Shown: positions 32,201-38,098 of the stretch, in pieces | How positions within the stretch are numbered: the first letter of the stretch is position 1 | Layout of the letters: each line of letters opens with the position of its first letter | DNA from: an uncultured Fidelibacterota bacterium | GTDB taxonomy: Bacteria > Fidelibacterota > Marinisomatia > Marinisomatales > UBA1611 | Direction: 5' to 3' | Assembly: GCA_902562835.1 (NCBI GenBank) | Contig: CACEUX010000015.1 | Span: 1 to 38,098, forward strand | DNA length: 38,098 nucleotides | Made by a program: the position numbers and the translations under genes | Notes under the pieces: model-generated | Told to the model about the DNA's origin: nothing | Seen by the model: only the letters and a program-made list of their open reading frames with translations | The model's database searches: none

Positions 32201-34988
32201 AGAACTCCCAACAAGCTTGGAAGGAACCACAAGTGGCTACACAGATGATTATGATGAGGCATGTCCTTATACTGGTGCGACAGCTCCAGATGTAGTTTAC
32301 AGCATCACTCCAGAGAGTGATATGGCTGTGAACATGTCTCTTTGTTACTCAAGCTATGACACGAAGTTATATGTCTATGAGAATGCAGCAGGTACTTTAG
32401 CGGTGACCACAGACGGCGCTGATGCTTGTGCGGATGATGCTTATCCTCCAGGCGTAGACGATTGTACTATCTGGACATCTTATATAGAAGGTGTCTCTAT
32501 GACAGCTGGTAACACCTACTACGTTGTGGTAGATGGTTACGGAGCCAGTGAGGGTGACTATGTTCTAGATATAGAAGCATATAATCCACTTGCAGGCTTT
32601 ACCATTTGGTCTGTTGATGGTGACAACTACAGTGCGATCGGTCAAGCTGGTGCTCAAGACACAGAGTGGAGCACAGTGCTGTTCGCAGCAGAGCCTACTG
32701 ATATCAGTCTTGCTATGACAGCGACCTACCTGATCCCTGGTATCTTTGATCCAGTGATCTCTGACGTGGTTGGTCCTGTAACAGTAACTGTTCAACTTGA
32801 AGATAGTCCAAACGACCTGGTCGCAATGGACTATGGTGATGATGTTCACCTGATGTGGAACCCGCCGATCGATGCAAGTAATATGGAACTGGCCTATGAT
32901 GATGGTACAGTTGCAAATGCTTGGTGGTACAGTGGTGCCGTAGCGGTTCGTTTCAGAGTCAATGGAACCTATGCGATCAATGGTCTTGCCAACTCCGTAT
33001 GGACAGGTGGCTGGCCAGATGCATACTTAGGTGAGACGCCTTTCACACTAAGTGTTCTTGCTACTGATGAAGCGACAGATCTTCCTGGTGATACCTTGTA
33101 TCAAGAAGATGTATTGGTTGATGCCGATCCTACTTCAGATACCTATGGTTGGGCCATGACAAGCTCTCTGGCAGATAACCCAGTGACCGTTACCGGTGAC
33201 GTGTTTATCATGTACAGTGATTTTGGATATGACTTTGAGAACGCTGGTCCTGGTGCTGATATGGATATGATGGGCTGTGATGCTGTTCTTGACTTCCCAG
33301 GTAACAAGTACGATTATAATGTTTCAGTTCCAGAGGAATGGGCACTATCTGTTGATTACGGTAGTTTAGACTGTGGTGACTGGGTCTTGCATATGTACGC
33401 TGACTTTAGTGTAGGTGGTGGAGCTTCTTTTGGCGGTGATGGCGTCTGGGTAGACCCAATGGGTTCATCCAGCATTGCCGACCTTCCTCCTTCATTTGCG
33501 AATATGGAAGCTGCAAGCACGAAAGAGAATCCGGTCGAGCTTATGAATCCTCCAGTATCCGATCCAGTATGGGCTCATGAGTCCGTCGATCGTGATATGC
33601 TTCACTACAACATCTACCGTGATGGTACACATGTAGGTGATCAGGATCCAAACGTCACAGAGTACTGGGATCATAACCTTGAGTGGGGAACATATACTTA
33701 CTATGTGACCGCTCAGTATGATGCTCATGAAAGTATCGCGACCAATGAGGTTGAAGTGACATTATCTAACGTTGCACCGGATGCAGTGATGCTGATCTCT
33801 CCTGGTGATGGGCTGGAGATCTCTGTTGACTCCACCAACCTGGATGATGAAGTAGCATTTATCTGGACCGCTGCAGTGGACGCTGACAATGATCCAGTAG
33901 AGTACTACCTGGCTGCTTACGCACCTCATGAAGGTGATACTCTATGGAACATACTTCCAGATACCCCTCTTGAGAATGAGAGCTTCGATGCAGCGACCGT
34001 TCAAGAGAATGGCTGGCAGTATCTACCAGATGGCTGGGAAGGCTACCCTCACCAAAATAATCAGACAGTTGTCTTCGAAGGCGAGACCTTGTATAACTCT
34101 GAAGATACCTTTGTACCATTTGATGGTAATGCAGCTGTAAAGCTGTGGGGTCTTTATGATGGTGAGAATACTGAGAACAACATCTTCCAGACCTGGTATG
34201 ATGGTGTTCTACCTCCAGGCACTCAGTTCTATGTAGACGGTATGGCCATGTCACACAATGCTGACTGGATCGGTCAAGGTGGAAATACTTTCATATTATT
34301 TGCAAAGTACTTCACGGCTGACTGGGGCTGGCTAGGTATGGATCAGTCCGAGGTATTTGATGCTTCATTTGCAGCAGATGAGTGGCATTATCTTGACTTT
34401 ACTGCGACTGTTCCTGAAGGTGCGAGCACTGTACAGGTTGGAGCATTAGTGTTACAGCCTACAGGCGATGACCACGGATCAGTATACCTGGATGACTTCT
34501 ACATGCATCTTCCGCTAACTACCACGGGTCTATTTGTGACACATGGTACTCTTGCGGATGCGGCAGTTGAGAACGGTGTTACGAATCTGACCTGGACCTG
34601 GGATGTATGGTCTAGTGATGGTTTTGAGTACACGCCATCCAGTAGTGGTGAACGCACCATTACCGTTGATGTGAGTGAGATGCTGGGCATTGATGGTCTT
34701 TCTTTACCAACGGAATTTGCGTTGCATAACAACTATCCGAATCCGTTCAACCCTGTCACGAATATCATTTATGATATCCCTGAGGTCACAGATGTTACGC
34801 TTGAGATCTACAATGTGATGGGACAGCGCGTACGCACCCTTGCACAGGGCAGCCACGAGCCTGGACGCTATCAGATCGTATGGAATGCGACCAATGACTT
34901 TGGTCAAGGCCTTTCATCCGGTATGTATATCTATCGTATACAAGCGGGTGATTTTGTAAGTGTGAAGAAACTTGTTCTAATGAAATAA
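29220..34988 (+). CDS. 1922-residue multidomain surface protein with nested FN3/Ig domains and sorting domain
   Basis: ATG 29220 follows a strong GGAGG site. The signal peptide is about MRKAITMIVVLALGVSLWA. Domains in order: a DSYGDGWNG module (54-62 core), a lamin-tail-like domain (about 138-325), a second DSYGDGWNG module (339-347), CTDPDAINYDP (near 423), and a PPC-like domain (about 449-560; DVDWYTFTLD, QLDVYTDCG). Three FN3 domains follow, each split by an insert; the inserts contain a third DSYGDG motif (648-653) and CARDB-like sequence, a second PPC-like domain, and a less clear domain. Then an Ig-like domain (PDAVMLISPGDGLEI) is split by an anchor-J/CBM-like jelly roll. Residues 1833-1922 are a type IX-style domain (FALHNNYPNPFNPVTN, ending KKLVLMK). 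Arginine codons are mostly CGT/CGC and GC content is visibly higher than in neighbours, suggesting high expression. No enzyme motif was seen; a surface-layer, adhesin or binding role is inferred. Confidence 0.85.
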   Translation: MRKAITMIVVLALGVSLWAESSPTRPSKNDVEIRFPDRRPSDDRTETYELYMVDSYGDGWNGASLDLYVNDVLVGDNLTIADGSEGSFNFDVEIGDVVHTTWSPGAYDGECAYAFYNAEGEIVAESDFDLLCEFTVWPSAVAVFFSEHAEGSSYNKYLEIYNNSGADYDMHNLSLSSCSNGCDEEDSFDYPDNVTFAEGTILAAGDVFVVAHPDADAAILAEADYTGFVYLGNGDDAFALTFAGATADNYHILDIIGDMGGDPGSGWSVAGTENGTANHTIQRNADVESGNEGDWASSAGTSADDSEWTVFENNDWTGLGSHTVGVQCDANELTVNMYDSYGDGWNGNVLNIGDDVFGLESGLGDTATACLEDGSYAVTCDGGSWQGEVSWSIVDAAGTVLLEGGAPYEGVLVLGESDDVLGCTDPDAINYDPNATVNDGSCYYAGDSCSIALDFVAAGGTTDGTPVESATEYSGDVDWYTFTLDMAYENLMVSLVGSDFDTQLDVYTDCGTMLATNDDYDGVQSQVDLFDAAAGTYHCKVYGYSSAYGNYVLTVDAYMNPTNPTGLTALGGIERIYTSWEPAQPAGTARTMAFDGTADEHIEWQYENKKEQVNVTTSARGVSRAMILERLEEIGLTRDTEVLVTLFDSYGDGHYGGDSDGDAYVMNDAGDTLHTLEGPWTGTSASFGPFTLADGLYSVEWDQTAPWLSEQSMEVVLASDTTVVLGSGPAPSACFALGEGYVCGGPDLTVTSLSYDGWTGRGTVGIANIGGLDAGYFYTMAFIQEPDTTATYPPGYFQYAWDGDGLAAGDSMEIYLSSYLTLPGFVGGYDDSTYTYYAMADGYGMYVAETNEGNNVSSITVVNSSPLANSSWNVHRSDGGGDYSVVANVTAPAWQPAELILYTDENLTAGTEYCYMITQVDGTTESGASEVACATPSAAPDVPEPTDLTGSSSGFDVFLNWTSPPPYQGTSILLGTPSNTRQGGDTVDDATVVTELPTSLEGTTSGYTDDYDEACPYTGATAPDVVYSITPESDMAVNMSLCYSSYDTKLYVYENAAGTLAVTTDGADACADDAYPPGVDDCTIWTSYIEGVSMTAGNTYYVVVDGYGASEGDYVLDIEAYNPLAGFTIWSVDGDNYSAIGQAGAQDTEWSTVLFAAEPTDISLAMTATYLIPGIFDPVISDVVGPVTVTVQLEDSPNDLVAMDYGDDVHLMWNPPIDASNMELAYDDGTVANAWWYSGAVAVRFRVNGTYAINGLANSVWTGGWPDAYLGETPFTLSVLATDEATDLPGDTLYQEDVLVDADPTSDTYGWAMTSSLADNPVTVTGDVFIMYSDFGYDFENAGPGADMDMMGCDAVLDFPGNKYDYNVSVPEEWALSVDYGSLDCGDWVLHMYADFSVGGGASFGGDGVWVDPMGSSSIADLPPSFANMEAASTKENPVELMNPPVSDPVWAHESVDRDMLHYNIYRDGTHVGDQDPNVTEYWDHNLEWGTYTYYVTAQYDAHESIATNEVEVTLSNVAPDAVMLISPGDGLEISVDSTNLDDEVAFIWTAAVDADNDPVEYYLAAYAPHEGDTLWNILPDTPLENESFDAATVQENGWQYLPDGWEGYPHQNNQTVVFEGETLYNSEDTFVPFDGNAAVKLWGLYDGENTENNIFQTWYDGVLPPGTQFYVDGMAMSHNADWIGQGGNTFILFAKYFTADWGWLGMDQSEVFDASFAADEWHYLDFTATVPEGASTVQVGALVLQPTGDDHGSVYLDDFYMHLPLTTTGLFVTHGTLADAAVENGVTNLTWTWDVWSSDGFEYTPSSSGERTITVDVSEMLGIDGLSLPTEFALHNNYPNPFNPVTNIIYDIPEVTDVTLEIYNVMGQRVRTLAQGSHEPGRYQIVWNATNDFGQGLSSGMYIYRIQAGDFVSVKKLVLMK

Positions 34989-35012
34989 GTTCGGACACAC
35001 GAACTAGATGTG

Positions 35013-35043
35013 AAAAGGGGCCTGGATACCAGGCCCCTTTTTT
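35013..35043 (+). terminator. Strong rho-independent terminator after the surface protein gene
   Basis: A perfect 13-bp stem, AAAAGGGGCCTGG (35013-35025) paired with CCAGGCCCCTTTT (35029-35041), has a 3-nt ATA loop and continues into T bases to 35043. A smaller hairpin AGTTCG/CGAACT (34988-35005) precedes it at the stop codon. Because both stem arms end in A/T tracts, it could also act on the other strand. Confidence 0.95.
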
Positions 35044-35110
35044 ATTATACGATCAACAATATTTTATTAAAATACGGTATGGATGATCTTAGGAAAAATC
35101 AGAGGTGATA

Positions 35111-37522
35111 ATGAGATACATACTTTTAGTTTTTATATCATTTTCATTCGCTGCAGATGATAAGGCACCATCGCACCGTACTAGAGATAGAGAGATCGAT
35201 GTTCATCATATTAAGATCGATGTTTCTGTGAATCTAGTATCAGGTTCTGTATATGGTAACGTGGTTCATACTTTTAGTCCTTTAAGCTCCTCATTGAGGT
35301 CATTTAACCTAGATGCAGATGATATGACCATTCGCCGGGTAAGAATGAATGATAAGGATATCAAATTTGACCACTCAGGTGGTAAGCTCTATATTACAAT
35401 GGACAAGGCCATTGGCTGGAAAGATACAGTAAATGTGCGAGTAGATTATACATCCTTTCCAACATTGGGTACATTTTTTATAAGACCTGATAAAGTATAT
35501 CCTGATAAGCCTTGGCAGGCATGGACACAGGGAGAAGAAACTGATAATCATCACTGGGTACCTATTTATGATTATCCAAATGATCGTTCAACATTTGAGA
35601 CCATTCTTACTGTAGATCGTAGCTTTAAGGCTGTGTCAAATGGAGAATTGGTATCGGTTGTTGAGAATGGTGATGGTACTCATACCTGGCACTGGAGAGA
35701 AAACTTTCCTATGGTTGCCTACCTCATATCATATGTGGTCGGGGAATATGTAAAAGTTGAGGATTCTTATAAAGATATTCCTGTGAATTATTGGGTGTAT
35801 GAAGAAAACAAAAATGAGACCATGCGCTCTTTTGGCCTGACCACTGATATGATGAAATATTTTGGAGAAAAGATAGGAATAGAATATCCATTTGAGAAAT
35901 ACGATCAGATCATTGTAGATGATTTTATGTTTGGTGGTATGGAGAATATCACCCTGACCCATAACACAGATCGTACCATGTATGATCAATTTGGGGCCCC
36001 AGACGTCAGTAGTGATGAATTGGTTGCACATGAACTGGCACATCAGTGGTTCGGTAATATGATCACTACAAGAAACTGGGCTAATATTTGGTTGAATGAA
36101 GGATTTGCAACATTCTTATCAAGAAAATATCGGGAAAATAAGTTTGGTCACGATGAGGGAGAGTATGACCGCTTGGGTGAAATGAGATCTTATTTTTATG
36201 CAAATAAAAGGTGGGCGCGACCGACGGTTTATGATCATTATTATGTCCCTATGGATCTTTTTGATGGACATGTCTATGCTAAAGGAAGTTTAATTCTGAA
36301 TATGATGCAAGATCATCTAGGTAATGCGGCATTTTGGCGTTCAGTCCAACACTATGCGAAAGTAAACCAATACAAGAACGTTGAGACCCAAGACCTAAAA
36401 AAAGCAATTGAAGAAACATCTGGACAAAACTTGGATTGGTTCTTTAAGCAATGGGTCTATGAACCAGGGTACCCAGAATATGATGTAAAATGGTCATATA
36501 ATCAGAGAAATAGGACCGTACAATTAAAAATTAAACAAATACAGGATACAACAAAGACTGGGCTCTTTAAGATGCCTGTTGAAGTTAGAGTTGATGAGCA
36601 TCTACATACGGTCTGGGTCGATAAAAAAGAAGTTGTATATGAATTACCAGTTGATATGAGACCTGAACTTGTCATTTTTAATTCAGGTATGCGAATACCA
36701 TGTAAGCTCACGTTTAATAAGCCTGTCAATGAATGGATATTGCAACTTGAAAAAGGTCCTCATGTCCTTGATAGGATCGCAGCGATAAATGTACTTAAAA
36801 ATAAAAAAGGAAGAAGAAGTGTAGAAATGGCATTGTTGCAGGCTGCCAGTGTAGATCCATTTTGGGGTGTACGCAGGGAGGCTATCCAAGGACTATCTAA
36901 ACTAAAACCTAAGCAGTACGCAAAAGAACTCATGGAAATCTCAGAGGGGCAGGACAATAGAGTAAGAAGAGCAATATGGAGTGCATTAAAAAATTACAAA
37001 GGCGATAAAGAGGTAAGTGCCTTTCTTCAGGATGTTATATCAACTGACCAAAAATATTATAGTATCAGTGATGCATTCAGGGCATTGGTGACTGTTGATA
37101 CATCCGCTGCAAGGAAAAGGGTCGAGGCTTTACTGGATACTGACTCTCATAATGATGTAATAAGAAGATCTGCGATCTCATATTTTGGAAGTGTTGTCAA
37201 TGATATCAACTATGAGCGTCTGAAAGAATTAGTTGAATACGGTGGCACAACATGGGATGCAAGACCAGAGGCTGTTAACCAACTTGGAAAATATGCAAAA
37301 AAGAGACCAGAGACCTTAGCATTATTTGTAGACCTCTTATTAGACAAATCACGTGGTGTGAGAACTAATTCAGTAAGAGCACTGGGAAAGTATGGTAACA
37401 AGAAACATTTTGGTCCACTTGATGAGTTAGCATTAAGAGACCCGATAATTGAGAGGCATATTCGTGCAGCAAAAAAGAATATTCTTCATCCTCCAAAAAA
37501 GCCTAAAAAAAACGGGTGCTGA
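35111..37522 (+). CDS. M1-family aminopeptidase with C-terminal HEAT-like repeats
   Basis: This encodes 803 residues from ATG 35111, with GAGG at 35102-35105; an in-frame GTG at 35105 is less likely. A signal peptide (MRYILLVFISFSFAAD) sends it to the periplasm or beyond. The N-terminal beta domain (about 25-210) precedes the catalytic domain. The exopeptidase motif is GGMEN (275-279), a GAMEN variant. The zinc site is HELAHQ (His307, Glu308, His311) with the third ligand Glu330 in WLNEGFATF. From about residue 556, helical repeats (ILDRIAAINVLKNKKGRRS, DPFWGVRREAIQGLSKL, RVRRAIWSALKNYKGDKE) resemble HEAT/PBS-lyase repeats. M1 enzymes remove N-terminal residues from peptides. The frame stops at TGA 37520-37522 just after an A8 tract, and a +1 frame continues to 37580; see the separate entry. 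Confidence 0.92.
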   Translation: MRYILLVFISFSFAADDKAPSHRTRDREIDVHHIKIDVSVNLVSGSVYGNVVHTFSPLSSSLRSFNLDADDMTIRRVRMNDKDIKFDHSGGKLYITMDKAIGWKDTVNVRVDYTSFPTLGTFFIRPDKVYPDKPWQAWTQGEETDNHHWVPIYDYPNDRSTFETILTVDRSFKAVSNGELVSVVENGDGTHTWHWRENFPMVAYLISYVVGEYVKVEDSYKDIPVNYWVYEENKNETMRSFGLTTDMMKYFGEKIGIEYPFEKYDQIIVDDFMFGGMENITLTHNTDRTMYDQFGAPDVSSDELVAHELAHQWFGNMITTRNWANIWLNEGFATFLSRKYRENKFGHDEGEYDRLGEMRSYFYANKRWARPTVYDHYYVPMDLFDGHVYAKGSLILNMMQDHLGNAAFWRSVQHYAKVNQYKNVETQDLKKAIEETSGQNLDWFFKQWVYEPGYPEYDVKWSYNQRNRTVQLKIKQIQDTTKTGLFKMPVEVRVDEHLHTVWVDKKEVVYELPVDMRPELVIFNSGMRIPCKLTFNKPVNEWILQLEKGPHVLDRIAAINVLKNKKGRRSVEMALLQAASVDPFWGVRREAIQGLSKLKPKQYAKELMEISEGQDNRVRRAIWSALKNYKGDKEVSAFLQDVISTDQKYYSISDAFRALVTVDTSAARKRVEALLDTDSHNDVIRRSAISYFGSVVNDINYERLKELVEYGGTTWDARPEAVNQLGKYAKKRPETLALFVDLLLDKSRGVRTNSVRALGKYGNKKHFGPLDELALRDPIIERHIRAAKKNILHPPKKPKKNGC

Positions 37523-37580
37523 AAAAGATCTTGAGCAGGCAAATAAAAAAATAGAAGAGATCAAAAAGATATTGAAATAA
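37505..37580 (+). other. A8 slip site and out-of-frame tail of the M1 aminopeptidase
   Basis: Eight A bases at 37505-37512 precede the annotated stop. If one A is lost in the RNA or in the true sequence, the frame continues as Thr plus GAEKDLEQANKK...IKKILK to TAA 37578-37580, giving 822 residues instead of 803. The added tail is Lys/Glu-rich with heptad-like spacing and looks coding. Its TAA overlaps the next gene's ATG (TAATG, 37578-37582), as at 13137-13141. A sequencing or assembly error, a natural frameshift, or transcriptional slippage would each explain it. Confidence 0.6.
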
Positions 37581-38086
37581 TGGATCATCGCTGGTCAGTC
37601 TGGTTGATGCCTTCGAAGGAAAATAGACCCAAATATGTACAGATCATAAATGTATATAGTAGAACATATTCATTTCCAAATTTTTCTCCCCATATCACAC
37701 TCTTTGGTCGGATAGATATTGATCCACGATCAACTTTCCAATTTTTTGAAAAAATAAGCACCCACGACCCTATTTACCTTCATACACTGGGAGTATCTAT
37801 TGGAGATACCCCATGGAAGTCACTCTACATTCAATTCAAGCCAAATATCTTTCTTAATTCCCTGCAATCTAGAATAAATGATAAACTAAAAGCATATCGA
37901 AATTATAATTTTGATCCTCATATGAGTCTGGCGTATGGCAATTTGGGTCAGAAAAATCCAGAAATAGATGAAATATCTTTAGATGAAAGTATACGGTTTT
38001 CATCTGTAGCTTTGGTATATACCTCGGATGATATAGATGATTGGAAGGTAATAAAAGAGTATAAGTTTAGATCTAAATACAAATGA
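37580..38086 (+). CDS. 2H phosphoesterase (2'-5' RNA ligase/cyclic phosphodiesterase-like)
   Basis: This encodes 168 residues from ATG 37580, ending at TGA 38084-38086. The two signature motifs of the 2H superfamily are present: PHITLFG with HIT at 38-40, and PHMSLAYG with HMS at 114-116. They are about 75 residues apart, as in small CPDase/LigT-like proteins. These enzymes cleave or form 2',3'-cyclic or 2'-5' phosphodiester bonds in RNA or nucleotides; the cellular role of bacterial members is poorly known. There is no signal peptide, so it should be cytoplasmic. The ATG overlaps the TAA of the shifted aminopeptidase tail, which suggests translational coupling despite the lack of functional relation. 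Confidence 0.85.
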   Translation: MDHRWSVWLMPSKENRPKYVQIINVYSRTYSFPNFSPHITLFGRIDIDPRSTFQFFEKISTHDPIYLHTLGVSIGDTPWKSLYIQFKPNIFLNSLQSRINDKLKAYRNYNFDPHMSLAYGNLGQKNPEIDEISLDESIRFSSVALVYTSDDIDDWKVIKEYKFRSKYK

Positions 38087-38098
38087 AAAACCCTTGCC

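Noticed and set aside
37505-37560. A -1 frameshift at the A8 tract of the aminopeptidase
   Set aside because: That frame gives only a short basic tail ending at a TAG about 17 codons on, with no link to the next gene. The other frame gives a longer coding-like tail that overlaps the next start.
1-38098. tRNA, rRNA, CRISPR array, insertion sequence or prophage
   Set aside because: I saw no cloverleaf, regular spaced repeats, transposase or integrase motifs, or phage structural genes. A tRNAscan or covariance search was not possible here.

Overview
The window comes from an AT-rich, Gram-negative marine bacterium of the FCB superphylum, most like Candidatus Marinimicrobia (SAR406/Marinisomatota). 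This rests on seven secreted proteins ending in type IX-style C-terminal sorting domains, a PorV/PorQ-like outer-membrane protein, a SusC/SusD pair, a second TonB-dependent receptor with a carboxypeptidase-regulatory-like N-terminus, and a short FCB-type primary sigma factor. The taxon is inferred from gene content, not from a marker search. No tRNA, rRNA, CRISPR array or insertion sequence was seen, and no gene-free stretch exceeds 200 nt.

Layout. 1-186 is the tail of yaaA, followed by a small exported NTF2-like protein (201-719). On the minus strand, a 1055-residue secreted protein (1352-4519) is followed by a TlpA-like thioredoxin (725-1330). The first active-site cysteine codon of that thioredoxin is an in-frame TGA, and a hairpin lies 12 nt after it: a candidate selenoprotein. 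From a divergent intergenic region (4520-4680) a long plus-strand cluster runs to about 17176: a secreted multidomain protein, a TonB receptor, a giant secreted protein paralogous to 1352-4519, a PorV-like protein, a DUF885 lipoprotein, and an exported class II glutamine amidotransferase with a sorting domain. The sigma factor (17253-18206) ends at a clear terminator.

The next block (18311-29020) looks like one nutrient-acquisition locus: a secreted alpha/beta hydrolase, a secreted lamin-tail/DUF4397 protein, SusC, SusD, a probably periplasmic alpha/beta hydrolase, and a DASS-family carboxylate/sodium symporter. No glycoside hydrolase is present. My inference is that an ester-linked or carboxylate-rich substrate is cut, imported and passed to the symporter. 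A monocistronic 1922-residue surface protein (29220-34988) follows, with its own terminator and codon use suggesting high expression. Last come an M1 aminopeptidase with HEAT-like repeats and a 2H phosphoesterase.

Most notable: the TGA-interrupted thioredoxin; a repeated nested architecture in two surface proteins, where whole domains sit inside FN3/Ig-like domains; an A8 tract in the M1 aminopeptidase where a one-base slip would add a tail that overlaps the next start codon; the exported glutaminase whose catalytic Cys is probably exposed by signal-peptide cleavage; and the SusCD-hydrolase-DASS locus.
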